Shown here piece after piece: positions 1 through 7,401 of a stretch of DNA of 64,000 nt; position 1 is the first letter of the stretch, and every line of letters begins with the position of its first letter. Under the pieces are notes generated by a model. It was not told the origin of the DNA, did not search any database, and was given only the letters and a program-made list of their open reading frames with translations. The translations under genes were made by a program, and so were the position numbers. Source of the DNA: an uncultured Lachnospiraceae bacterium (GTDB taxonomy: Bacteria; Bacillota; Clostridia; Lachnospirales; Lachnospiraceae); NCBI GenBank assembly GCA_910589265.1, contig CAJUTQ010000100.1, positions 36,005 through 100,004 on the forward strand. Direction: 5' to 3'.

Positions 1-592
1 TTTTATCCCATGACAATTTTTTATTTCTTTTAACACTATTTAGTAAATATTCTCCTACCATTCCTGGGGAATGGTATTCCTTTCCCTGAAAATAATCGTC
101 CAATACTGTTCCTATAGTTGTCACCTGGCGAAAATAATCAAAGCATTGTCTTTTGTCTGGAATAGCCAAAGAGATAATCCCATTGTTTTTTACCATGCTG
201 GAACAGTCTTTTAGAAATTCAATAAAGTTTGTAGAATGTTCAATGGAATGGGAAGACAAAATATAATCATAGTATTCTTTTTTGCCTGTCAGTTGGGAGT
301 AGCTCCCTCCCTTCCATACATAGTCTACCTCTTCAATGGCATTTACATTTACATGATGAAATTTATATTTTTCTATTAGCTCCTCTTTCGTAAGATAATC
401 AAGTATTTCCACTTGATATCCTTCCCTCTTTGGGGCAATGGGGCGGTGGGAAGGGCCAATCTCCAATCCTATCTGTTCCTTTCGGATTCCTAAAAGCATT
501 TTTTTATAACGGTTTCCCACCATAATAAAATAACGGTCGATCATACTTTGGGGAATATATTTTTTTAAAAATTGTTTTGTACTTTCTTTCAT
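1..592 (-). CDS. Class I SAM-dependent methyltransferase, 3' end cut by the window edge
   Basis: About 197 residues are visible on the minus strand and the frame stays open to the window edge, so the C-terminus is missing. The fold shows as a glycine-rich SAM loop (LEIGPSHR, residues 43-50), an acidic end of strand beta-2 (VEILDYL, 61-67), a motif-IV-like stretch (SSHSIEHS) and a following strand ending GIISLAIPDKR. This is the pattern of small class I methyltransferases. The substrate cannot be told. Its ATG overlaps the stop of the upstream muramidase gene by 4 bp (ATGA), so it is the fourth gene of an envelope operon. That suggests, without proving, a cell-surface glycan or lipid substrate. 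Confidence 0.75.
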   Translation of the reverse strand, partial: MKESTKQFLKKYIPQSMIDRYFIMVGNRYKKMLLGIRKEQIGLEIGPSHRPIAPKREGYQVEILDYLTKEELIEKYKFHHVNVNAIEEVDYVWKGGSYSQLTGKKEYYDYILSSHSIEHSTNFIEFLKDCSSMVKNNGIISLAIPDKRQCFDYFRQVTTIGTVLDDYFQGKEYHSPGMVGEYLLNSVKRNKKLSWDK

Positions 593-1497
593 GGCACTCC
601 TGTTTGACTCCCTAAGAAGGAGGCATAGTCAATCAAGCTAATATTGGCGTCTACTAGCCCCTCAATTCCTGGAATGTCAGCTCCCTCGGAATATTGCCAG
701 ATTGTAAAGTCATACATAAAATCCATAAGAGCATTATACTGGGGCACCCAGAAATCATAATCTTCCAGCATAGCATAATCCAAATATCTGCGGATCCAAT
801 TCTCATTACAGTAGATCATAGGATAATACCCTGCTTCTTTTATTGTCTCACAAAAAGCAATGCACATACGACTTCTATCTTCCCTTGTAATCTCTTCTTG
901 CCTCGTCCTTGCTTTGCTGTCTGTTATAAACTCTGTGTCATATACGACAGGATAGCTTAATTCATATCCTTGCATATGTTTTAATACAAACTCTGCCTCT
1001 TCCACTGCCTCCTTCTCATTGATTGCCTGAGAAAAAAAGTAAATGCCTGTGTGAAGCCCTTCCTTCTTTGCTCCCTTCATATGGGAATGGAACATGTCAT
1101 CTAACACTAGTTTCCCTTCTGTATAGCCTCTATACCCTAGACGGACAAATACAAACTCAACCCCTGCCTCTTTTACTTCCTTCCAGTTGATGTTCTTTTG
1201 GTAGGAACTAACATCAATTCCAGGATGAGAGATCTTTTTATTGTCCTCATCGTAATAGACCATAAATAAATCTTCTTTGACAAAGTTTTCTGTAATATAA
1301 GGATTGATAGGAATCATGCCATAGCGTCTGTCCCTATCAATCTCTGGAGGGGCATTTTGGACGATAGTTGGTACTTTTTCTTCTTCCCTCTTCTCTTCCC
1401 CTATGTATCTTTCCATGAAAATTCCTGATACAAAACCAAAACTATAAAGAAATACAAATGTAACTCCAATGATACCTAATGTTTTATATTTGTTCAT
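589..1497 (-). CDS. Membrane-anchored GH25 muramidase (lysozyme family)
   Basis: 302 residues. An N-terminal membrane anchor (about residues 7-28) is followed by a linker and a GH25 domain from about residue 91 to the end. GH25 marks visible are GIDVSSYQ at 93-100 (first catalytic-site Asp), FVFVRLGYRG, GIYFFSQA, and the acidic pair in YDTEF (Asp187/Glu189). GH25 enzymes cleave the MurNAc-GlcNAc bond of peptidoglycan; this one should act outside the membrane while tethered. It lies 39 bp downstream of a bactofilin gene and overlaps the next methyltransferase gene by 4 bp. No cell-wall-binding repeats are present. Confidence 0.85.
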   Translation of the reverse strand: MNKYKTLGIIGVTFVFLYSFGFVSGIFMERYIGEEKREEEKVPTIVQNAPPEIDRDRRYGMIPINPYITENFVKEDLFMVYYDEDNKKISHPGIDVSSYQKNINWKEVKEAGVEFVFVRLGYRGYTEGKLVLDDMFHSHMKGAKKEGLHTGIYFFSQAINEKEAVEEAEFVLKHMQGYELSYPVVYDTEFITDSKARTRQEEITREDRSRMCIAFCETIKEAGYYPMIYCNENWIRRYLDYAMLEDYDFWVPQYNALMDFMYDFTIWQYSEGADIPGIEGLVDANISLIDYASFLGSQTGVP

Positions 1498-1536
1498 AGA
1501 TGCCTTGAAGCTTTTTTTATTAATATATTCTCTCTC

Positions 1537-1944
1537 TTACTCTTTTATTACTTCAATATCAGGTACCGTTACTTCTGGTTCAGGCATCCTTCCTTCATCC
1601 ATCATACATTTTCCTTGGAATATTGCATTTTCGTCAATAATAATGGATTTTGTACGAATGTCCCCATAAATTCTTCCAGTAGAAGTAATTTCCACCTTTC
1701 CAAGGGCATTAATGTCTCCTTCCACCCTTCCAGCAATGACAATTTCCTGGGTTGCTATATTACCTATTACTTTTCCACTTGTTCCAATAATAATCGTTCC
1801 TTTGGATTTCACTTCTCCTTTAATCGTTCCATCCACTCTTGCAGTCTCTGAAACGTTCAATATTCCTTCCAATACGGAATCTTCTCCAATGATGGTATTT
1901 AACTTTCCCACTGTTGTTTCTGTTGATTTTCCTTTTCCAAGCAT
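1537..1944 (-). CDS. Bactofilin (polymer-forming cytoskeletal protein), short form
   Basis: 135 residues from the ATG at 1944, which follows AGAGAGGAAAAGACAAT. A longer reading to 1971 would overlap the upstream gene and adds a basic tail with no better ribosome site. The body is a run of about 18-residue beta-helix rungs with regularly spaced Gly and Val/Ile, typical of bactofilins (DUF583). The C-terminus is short and acidic. Bactofilins self-assemble into filaments on the inner membrane face and in several species recruit or restrain peptidoglycan hydrolases. Here the gene sits directly between a LytM/M23-like gene and a GH25 muramidase gene. A second, longer bactofilin is at 32990-33862. 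Confidence 0.88.
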   Translation of the reverse strand: MLGKGKSTETTVGKLNTIIGEDSVLEGILNVSETARVDGTIKGEVKSKGTIIIGTSGKVIGNIATQEIVIAGRVEGDINALGKVEITSTGRIYGDIRTKSIIIDENAIFQGKCMMDEGRMPEPEVTVPDIEVIKE

Positions 1945-1967
1945 ATTGTCTTTTCCTCTCTTTCTTC

Positions 1968-2699
1968 TCAACCGTAGACCTCCATAACACTTATAGGATC
2001 AATAAATACTTCCTCATAAGTTACTTCGTAATTTAATGTAGTCCCTTCTTCCATTCTTTCAAAAAGTTCTGCTTTTGCTTCCACTACTTCCCCAACATAT
2101 ACTTTTACCGCTCCACTGCTGCGGTAGATAGAGACATAATTGCTCCCATGGTCAATTCTCACCTCATTGCCTTCTCCACTTTGGGAAACATCGGCAAAGG
2201 TAACGGTTCCTCCCCCAGCTGCAACAATCGCTGTTCCTCCCTCAATGCGGAAAGTAATCCCTCTTTGCTGCCCCTCTTCATTTCCTTGAAACTCCGATTC
2301 AATAGAAGCTGTGCCATCCACTGGTAGAATCAAAGTAACGGGAAGCTGTTCTTGTTCCTCCTTCTCTATTTCCTGAGATTGTTCCTCCTTTGTCCCTTCC
2401 TCTTTTTTTGCCTCATCTATCTGTTGCTGCAATGCTTCCTTTTCTTTCTGAAGTACATTGTTTTCTTCTGTCAACTGTGCCAAATGATCCGCCAGCTCTT
2501 TTTCCCCCTGACTGTTTCGTCCCATGCTGTTTATACCATAACTTATATATGCAATTGCAATAAATTCCAGAATAAGTATGATGGTGCAAATTGTAATTGC
2601 TACATTTCCTGAAATCTGCATCTGTTTTACTTCTTTTGCAGACTCTGGCACAATGACAATCGTAAACTTGCCACGTTTTTTACGCTTTTTTGAGCTCAT
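1968..2699 (-). CDS. LytM/M23-like membrane protein, catalytically degenerate
   Basis: 243 residues: basic cytoplasmic N-terminus (1-25), one transmembrane segment (about 31-53), a charged coiled coil (about 64-118) and a LytM-like beta domain (121-243). The order matches membrane-anchored M23 endopeptidases, but the zinc ligands look lost. The usual HxxxD position reads ITFRIEGGTAIVAAGGGTV with no His or Asp, and the usual HxH reads VSIYRSS. Degenerate LytM proteins such as EnvC and NlpD act as activators of other wall hydrolases. The downstream bactofilin and GH25 genes fit a regulatory or scaffolding role. It has its own promoter at 2731-2759. Confidence 0.8.
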   Translation of the reverse strand: MSSKKRKKRGKFTIVIVPESAKEVKQMQISGNVAITICTIILILEFIAIAYISYGINSMGRNSQGEKELADHLAQLTEENNVLQKEKEALQQQIDEAKKEEGTKEEQSQEIEKEEQEQLPVTLILPVDGTASIESEFQGNEEGQQRGITFRIEGGTAIVAAGGGTVTFADVSQSGEGNEVRIDHGSNYVSIYRSSGAVKVYVGEVVEAKAELFERMEEGTTLNYEVTYEEVFIDPISVMEVYG

Positions 2700-2730
2700 C
2701 CCGCCTCACCTCCAGCACAAACTTCGTTTT

Positions 2731-2759
2731 ATTATAACATACCCATTTCAAAATGTCAC
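2731..2759 (-). promoter_or_regulatory. Sigma-A-type promoter of the LytM-bactofilin-GH25 operon
   Basis: On the minus strand GTGACA (2759-2754) and TATAAT (2736-2731) are separated by 17 bp. The gene start is about 30 bp further on, preceded by a GGAGG site. Confidence 0.7.
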
Positions 2760-2840
2760 GTTCCGGAATATATTAACACCCTAATTACCAATATAAAGAG
2801 AAAAATAGTTACAATTTGTATTGAATTTCCAACTTTTTTC

Positions 2841-2869
2841 TTTACAATATACGTACTTTATGCTATGAT
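2841..2869 (+). promoter_or_regulatory. Promoter of the cold-shock gene
   Basis: TTTACA (2841-2846) and TATGAT (2864-2869) are 17 bp apart. Transcription from about 2876 would give a leader of roughly 50 nt before the csp start, with TTGGAGG at 2914-2920. Confidence 0.65.
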
Positions 2870-2927
2870 GTCTTTGTTACGCTATACAGCATCAACTACA
2901 GACTTTTTTAATTTTGGAGGTATTATA

Positions 2928-3128
2928 ATGAACAAAGGTACAGTAAAGTGGTTTAACAACCAAAAGGGTTATGGCTTCATTTCTGATGAAGAGGGGAATG
3001 ATGTATTTGTGCACTACTCAGGACTAAATATGGAAGGATTTAAATCATTAGAGGAAGGCGCTCAAGTAGAGTTTGAAGTAGTGAACGGCGAAAAAGGACC
3101 ACAGGCGACAAACGTTACAAAATTATAA
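2928..3128 (+). CDS. cspA: Cold-shock domain protein (CspA/CspB family)
   Basis: 66 residues starting MNKGTVKWFN, the standard length for a single cold-shock domain. Both RNA-binding motifs are present (KGYGFI and VFVHY), along with the GPQATNV ending. These proteins bind single-stranded RNA or DNA and act as RNA chaperones. The start is the ATG at 2928, 7 bp after TTGGAGG; a longer reading with an N-terminal extension can be discounted. The gene stands alone, with its own promoter and a terminator at 3218. The symbol is generic, since paralogues are usual in this group. Confidence 0.95.
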   Translation: MNKGTVKWFNNQKGYGFISDEEGNDVFVHYSGLNMEGFKSLEEGAQVEFEVVNGEKGPQATNVTKL

Positions 3129-3217
3129 TCTATGAGTTGTTCGATGTGCCTTTTCTATAATATATACTTAGGTTTTATTAAGAAAGAAGCAGTATTGTTT
3201 TAACTACAGATTATTGC

Positions 3218-3250
3218 AAAGACAGCATAAACCCATATGCTGTCTTTTGT
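3218..3250 (+). terminator. Intrinsic terminator after the cold-shock gene
   Basis: Perfect 11-bp stem AAAGACAGCAT / ATGCTGTCTTT (3218-3228 with 3237-3247), 8-nt loop, then a T-rich stretch. Confidence 0.85.
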
Positions 3251-3278
3251 TATATAAAAAATTACTGTGACTAGACTA

Positions 3279-3307
3279 TTGACAAGCCATACTCCTATGT
3301 ATATAAT
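3279..3307 (+). promoter_or_regulatory. Perfect consensus sigma-A promoter of the TetR gene
   Basis: TTGACA (3279-3284), exactly 17 bp, then TATAAT (3302-3307): a full match to consensus at the usual spacing. The adjoining palindrome starts at the next base, so the start site is predicted inside the operator. Confidence 0.85.
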
Positions 3308-3329
3308 ATAAATGAACATGTTCATTTAT
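3308..3329. promoter_or_regulatory. 22-bp perfect palindrome, probable TetR operator
   Basis: Positions 3308-3329 form a perfect inverted repeat with core AATGAACATGTTCATT at 3311-3326. It begins immediately after the -10 box and spans the predicted transcription start, the usual place for autorepression. The gene beginning at 3344 encodes a TetR-family regulator. That this protein binds here is an inference. Confidence 0.75.
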
Positions 3330-3343
3330 TCAAGGAGGTTTAT

Positions 3344-3892
3344 GTGAAGCAAAAGGATGAGACAATGAGGGATATCCTCCTTACCAATGCCCGTATGATT
3401 ACTGACACTCGTGGAATAGATGAATTAAGCATTCGCTTTATTGCTAAAAAGTCAGGAGTTGCTGTTGGAACTGTTTACAACTATTTTTCCAATAAAGAAG
3501 AGCTTCTTCTTGCTTTAACAGAAAAATATTGGAAAGAAATATTGCTTGAAATGGAATCAGTCATTATTCTTGATTCTTTTTATAAACAGTTAAAAGAAAT
3601 GTATGACTTTTTAAAGAAATCCATGGAACATTCTGGGAGAATACTCATGCAAAGTCTTAAAAATACACATATAGATGGGAAAAGACAGATGGAATCCATG
3701 GAGCAATCATTGGAAAAAATAATCCGACAGCAACTGGAGCAGGACAAAAAAATACGATTAGATATTTGGAACATTTCTTTTACAAAAGAACAATATGCAC
3801 ACTTTATTATGATGAATTTCATAGCACACCTTAGGACAAAAGCCCCTGATATTTCATTTTTTATTGAAATTGTGAAACGTACTCTTTATTAA
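3344..3892 (+). CDS. TetR/AcrR-family transcriptional regulator
   Basis: 182 residues, starting at GTG 5 bp after AAGGAGG. The N-terminal helix-turn-helix (about residues 23-48, with IAKKSGVAVGTVYNYFSNKEELL) is a clear TetR DNA-binding domain. The C-terminal half is divergent and should bind an unknown effector. A perfect consensus promoter and a 22-bp palindrome lie directly upstream, so autorepression is likely. The following membrane-protein gene (gap 48 bp, no terminator between) is the obvious co-regulated target. Confidence 0.9.
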   Translation: MKQKDETMRDILLTNARMITDTRGIDELSIRFIAKKSGVAVGTVYNYFSNKEELLLALTEKYWKEILLEMESVIILDSFYKQLKEMYDFLKKSMEHSGRILMQSLKNTHIDGKRQMESMEQSLEKIIRQQLEQDKKIRLDIWNISFTKEQYAHFIMMNFIAHLRTKAPDISFFIEIVKRTLY

Positions 3893-3940
3893 AAAATGTG
3901 ACAGGCTTGCTTCATTTTCCACAAATGAAAGGGGAGAACA

Positions 3941-4375
3941 ATGATTCGACGATACTTAAATACAGCTTTACTTTATGCTGTTTTCGCCATGATATTCGGC
4001 GTATTTTATAGGGAATTTACAAAATTTCATAGGTTTACAGAAAAAACCAACTTGTCTGTTATGCATACCCATTACTTTCTTTTAGGAATGTTTTTCTTTC
4101 TTATATTAATGCTCATTGAAAAAAATATTCCTTTTTCTAAAGAAAAAAATACAGAGAAAGTAGTCATTACCTATCAAATAGGACTTAATATTACTGGAAT
4201 CGGTCTCTTTTTAAGAGGGCTAACGCAAGTTTTGGAAACAGAGCTAAGTAGAGCTATGGATGCTTCTATCTCTGGTATTGCAGGAATTGGACATATTCTA
4301 ATGGGTATCAGCCTTATTCTTCTTTTACTAACTATTAGAAAACAAACAGGGCAGAATGAAGTCTTATACAAATAG
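3941..4375 (+). CDS. DUF2871-like four-helix membrane protein
   Basis: 144 residues with four predicted transmembrane helices (about 8-26, 42-60, 72-95 and 110-130). The motifs GVFYREFTKF and HTHYFLLGM match my recollection of DUF2871, a family of uncharacterised Firmicutes membrane proteins often found beside a TetR gene. The HTH histidine pair in helix 2 could bind a metal or haem; that is speculation. A good ribosome site (AAAGGGGAG) precedes the ATG. It is probably co-transcribed with the TetR gene and ends before a strong terminator. Confidence 0.75.
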   Translation: MIRRYLNTALLYAVFAMIFGVFYREFTKFHRFTEKTNLSVMHTHYFLLGMFFFLILMLIEKNIPFSKEKNTEKVVITYQIGLNITGIGLFLRGLTQVLETELSRAMDASISGIAGIGHILMGISLILLLLTIRKQTGQNEVLYK

Positions 4376-4378
4376 CAC

Positions 4379-4435
4379 AAAGGGGGTATCGCTGAATTAA
4401 ATTTTCAGGATCCCCCCTTTTTTAGATTCCTTCAT
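4379..4435 (+). terminator. Intrinsic terminator between DUF2871 and tyrS
   Basis: Stem built on AAAGGGGG with CCCCCTTT (about 4379-4386 with 4423-4430), followed by a T run at 4428-4433. It serves the plus-strand TetR/DUF2871 unit. The shorter T-run on the other strand may also help end the convergent tyrS transcript. Confidence 0.75.
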
Positions 4436-4441
4436 TTTCTT

Positions 4442-5665
4442 TTATTTCATTACTATCTTTCTGAAATTTTTCTTACCTCTCTTTAAAATCAATTCCTCTG
4501 TCAGCATCTGATCCATAGACAGTACATATTGTATATCTTGTATTTTTTCATCTCCTATACTCACTCCTCCTTGCAAAACAGCCCTCCTTGCCTCTGATTT
4601 TGATGGAACGAGACCAGACTTTACCAAAAGGGTTAGTATATCTATTGCTCCTTCTACAAAGTCTTCTTTAAACAATTCCAATGTAGGCATATGCACAGCA
4701 GCCTTTCCAGAAAATAAAGCTCTGGAACTCTCCATTGCTCTATCTGCCTCTTCTTCATTGTGGACAAGCTTTGTCAGTTCATAGGCTAGTATTTCCTTTG
4801 CCTTATTAAGCTGGCTTCCCTCCCACTTATCCATTGCATCTATCTCCTCTAAAGGTAAAAAAGTGAGCATACGGATACATTTTAGCACATCTTCATCTGC
4901 CACATTTCGCCAATATTGATAGAACTCAAAAGGGGATGTCTTTTCTGGATCAAGCCATACTGTGCCAGACTGGGTTTTTCCCATTTTCTTTCCTTCTGCA
5001 TTTAACAAGAGGGTAATCGTCATAGCATAGGCATTTTTTCCTAATTTTCGTCGGATTAATTCTGTCCCTCCCAACATGTTACTCCACTGATCATCCCCTC
5101 CAAATTGCATATTGCATCCGTATTTTTCATAGAGAGATAGAAAATCATAGCTTTGCATAATCATATAATTAAATTCTAAAAAGCTTAATCCTTTTTCCAT
5201 TCTCTGTTTATAGCACTCTGCTGTCAACATTCGGTTAACAGAAAAATGCACACCTACCTCCCGCAAAAGCTCTACATAGTTTAAATGTAACAGCCAGTCC
5301 CCGTTATTAACTAATAAAGCCTTTCCTTCTGAAAAATCAATGAACTTACTCATCTGCTTTTTAAAACATTCGCAATTGTGCTCAATAGTTTCCTTTGTCA
5401 TCATTGTACGTAAATCACTTCTCCCAGAAGGATCCCCAATCATAGCTGTCCCCCCTCCCAACAGGGCAATGGGTTTATTTCCAGCCATCTGCAATCTTTT
5501 CATAAGGCATAAGGCCATAAAATGTCCTACATGGAGACTGTCTGCTGTAGGATCAAATCCAATATAAAAGGTTGCCTTTCCTTGATTTATTAATTCTTTA
5601 ATTTCCTCCTCGTCGGTTAATTGGGCCAAAAGCCCTCTTGCCTTTAATTCTTCAAATAATGTCAT
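4442..5665 (-). CDS. tyrS: Tyrosyl-tRNA synthetase
   Basis: 407 residues from the ATG at 5665 (MTLFEELKARG), chosen over an upstream codon at 5689 because AAAGGAAAGAAGG precedes it. Class I signatures are HVGH (45-48) and KMGKT (227-231, the KMSKS equivalent). The tyrosine-site region GGDDQWSN and the C-terminal S4-like segment (RRAVLQGGVSIGDEKI) are also present. It charges tRNA-Tyr in the cytoplasm. It lies 31 bp downstream of an AI-2E-family transporter gene and probably shares its promoter. I saw no T-box leader upstream. Confidence 0.95.
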   Translation of the reverse strand: MTLFEELKARGLLAQLTDEEEIKELINQGKATFYIGFDPTADSLHVGHFMALCLMKRLQMAGNKPIALLGGGTAMIGDPSGRSDLRTMMTKETIEHNCECFKKQMSKFIDFSEGKALLVNNGDWLLHLNYVELLREVGVHFSVNRMLTAECYKQRMEKGLSFLEFNYMIMQSYDFLSLYEKYGCNMQFGGDDQWSNMLGGTELIRRKLGKNAYAMTITLLLNAEGKKMGKTQSGTVWLDPEKTSPFEFYQYWRNVADEDVLKCIRMLTFLPLEEIDAMDKWEGSQLNKAKEILAYELTKLVHNEEEADRAMESSRALFSGKAAVHMPTLELFKEDFVEGAIDILTLLVKSGLVPSKSEARRAVLQGGVSIGDEKIQDIQYVLSMDQMLTEELILKRGKKNFRKIVMK

Positions 5666-5696
5666 TTCCTTCTTTCCTTTCTTTTGCACAAAGATT

Positions 5697-6845
5697 CTAA
5701 GTATTTTTTCTCCACTTTTCTTCCTTAATTCCTCTGTTTGTCAAGCGTTCATGGGCAGCGTTTTTTATAAGAGCGTACAACACCGATGCCAAGGGAATAA
5801 AAATTAACATTCCAGCTACTCCCATGACATTTCCTCCAATGGTTACTGCCATCAATACCCATATAGAAGGAAGTCCTACAGAGCCTCCTACTACTTTTGG
5901 ATATATAATATTGCCTTCGATTTGCTGAAGAGCAAGAAATAAAAGAAGAAACATGAAAGCTTGCATGGGATCGATCATGAGAATTAAAAAAGCGCCTAAA
6001 AAGCAGCCAATGAATGCACCAAATATAGGGATCAAAGCCGTTACCGCAATGACAACGCCTATGAGCAAGGCATAAGGCATTCGAAACAAAGACATTGCCA
6101 CAAAAAACATAGCTCCTAATATGACAGCTTCCAGACATTGCCCTGTTAAAAAATTGGAGAAAATTTTATGGGTTAAAATGCTGATCTCAATAAACCGATC
6201 CGCTGCCTTTACTGGTAAGAATGCATATAACAATTTTTTACACTGTATTCCCAGCTTTTCTTTTGCAAATAACAAGTAGATAGCAAAAATAATACAGACG
6301 AGAAAATTAAACACTCCTTGTACAACTGCAGATAGAACGTTAACCGTTGATGTAAACACTTGGGGAAAGGTATTCCTTACATATTTTGTTACACTTTCTT
6401 GAAGATCCTGAATATTCATTTCTTCAAAATACGTTTGTACAACAGACAAGATATGACTGTTTTCATCCAAAAGCTTCTGTAAGTTTTTTGCATATTGAGG
6501 TATACTGTTCACAATTTTTTCCGCCGTTTTCCCAATCTCTGGTACAAGAAGACCCATGACAAACCAAAGGATGCATAGTACAAAACAGATAGTTAAAAGG
6601 AGGCTTATAGGCCTTTTCCATTTTTGAAGAAAGACAAATCTAGAAGAACGAAAAAAACAGTTCTCAATAAAATTCATTGGAATGCTTAAAATAAATGCCA
6701 AACATGCCCCCATTAAAAACGGCATGATAAGTCCAAGAAGAGCAAAAACAAGAGCCTTTAGATGGGGCCATTTATAAACTGCAAAAAATAAGAGCACCGC
6801 ATAGGTAATAATAAACAGAATACTTTTTACTTTTGCTTTTTCCAT
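5697..6845 (-). CDS. AI-2E/PerM-family transporter
   Basis: 382 residues with about eight hydrophobic segments and the family's conserved C-terminal block (EGNIIYPKVVGGSVGLPSIW, then GVAGMLIFIPLASVLYALIK). Members of the family export autoinducer-2 (TqsA) or act as Na+/H+ or other exchangers, so the substrate is not assigned. A promoter is at 6884-6912 and tyrS follows 31 bp downstream. The best Shine-Dalgarno (GAAAGGAG) is somewhat far (12 nt) from the ATG. Confidence 0.85.
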   Translation of the reverse strand: MEKAKVKSILFIITYAVLLFFAVYKWPHLKALVFALLGLIMPFLMGACLAFILSIPMNFIENCFFRSSRFVFLQKWKRPISLLLTICFVLCILWFVMGLLVPEIGKTAEKIVNSIPQYAKNLQKLLDENSHILSVVQTYFEEMNIQDLQESVTKYVRNTFPQVFTSTVNVLSAVVQGVFNFLVCIIFAIYLLFAKEKLGIQCKKLLYAFLPVKAADRFIEISILTHKIFSNFLTGQCLEAVILGAMFFVAMSLFRMPYALLIGVVIAVTALIPIFGAFIGCFLGAFLILMIDPMQAFMFLLLFLALQQIEGNIIYPKVVGGSVGLPSIWVLMAVTIGGNVMGVAGMLIFIPLASVLYALIKNAAHERLTNRGIKEEKWRKNT

Positions 6846-6883
6846 TTTACCATTCTACTCCTTTCTTAATTTTTATAGCGCTG

Positions 6884-6912
6884 ATTATACCATTTTTTTC
6901 ATGAGATATCAA
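6884..6912 (-). promoter_or_regulatory. Promoter of the AI-2E transporter-tyrS unit
   Basis: TTGATA (6912-6907), 17 bp, TATAAT (6889-6884) on the minus strand. The leader would be only about 35 nt, too short for a T-box riboswitch. Confidence 0.7.
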
Positions 6913-7026
6913 ACAGACGAAACGGTTTATATTAGTAATTTTTTTGATAAGGGTGAATAATGTCTTTCATTTGAAATAAAATTTGATATTTTTCACAATC
7001 TTTTACAAAAAGAGAAAAAAGGGTCT

Positions 7027-7218
7027 TTACATTTTTACTTGTACATACATAACGTCCTCCATATGCTTCTTCATATTTTCATACAAAGTTTTCTTCTGGA
7101 AATCGTTTTTTAGCTCCATATAATACCATTCCCTGTTCTTTGTTCTCGTTATTATTGTTTTTGCTCGTATTTTTTCTATTATACATAGGCGCCTTTCTTC
7201 AAACAAAATTCTATCCAT
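7027..7218 (-). CDS. Doubtful small basic protein
   Basis: 63 residues, rich in Lys, Arg and Glu, with no recognised motif and no membrane segment. The only upstream purine stretch (GATGGAAAAG) is a weak ribosome site. An internal start giving 30 residues (MELKNDFQ...) is no better supported. It may be an accidental open frame in an otherwise empty spacer. Confidence 0.2.
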   Translation of the reverse strand: MDRILFEERRLCIIEKIRAKTIITRTKNREWYYMELKNDFQKKTLYENMKKHMEDVMYVQVKM

Positions 7219-7255
7219 TCTTTTCCATCTTTTTTCTTTAATGCTTTTTTTTTGG

Positions 7256-7275
7256 AAATATAGTATACTATATTT
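7256..7275. promoter_or_regulatory. 20-bp perfect palindrome upstream of nagB
   Basis: AAATATAGTATACTATATTT is a perfect inverted repeat about 130 bp before nagB. AT-rich palindromes of this size are typical operators of GntR/HutC or LacI regulators of amino-sugar genes. No regulator gene is adjacent, so the cognate protein is unknown. Confidence 0.6.
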
Positions 7276-7276
7276 A

Positions 7277-7292
7277 TTCCTCTTAAGAGGAA
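7277..7292. promoter_or_regulatory. 16-bp perfect palindrome adjoining the first
   Basis: TTCCTCTTAAGAGGAA is a second perfect inverted repeat, separated from the 20-bp palindrome by a single base. It could be a separate operator or part of a composite site. Confidence 0.5.
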
Positions 7293-7401
7293 AGCCCTTT
7301 ATATGCCCTGCAAATAAATTTGGACTTTCTTTGCATGATACATTTTATCAGAATATGCACAGACTGGCCAATCATATTTCATATAGAAAGGAAAATAGAC
7401 T

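Larger units (their letters stand above)
6913..7401. other. AT-rich divergent spacer between the tyrS unit and nagBA
   Basis: About 490 bp with one weak minus-strand reading frame (7027-7218) and, next to nagB, two perfect palindromes (7256-7275 and 7277-7292). No RNA gene or riboswitch was recognised. No convincing -35/-10 pair could be fixed for nagB. Confidence 0.5.

Noticed and set aside
2865..2927. Longer cold-shock protein
   Set aside because: The extra N-terminal residues lie in the leader and lack a ribosome site; the standard 66-residue form starts after TTGGAGG.
3218..3329. Cold-shock thermosensor or a small RNA between csp and the TetR gene
   Set aside because: The 3218 hairpin is a plain terminator and the palindrome lies at the next gene's start site; both are explained.
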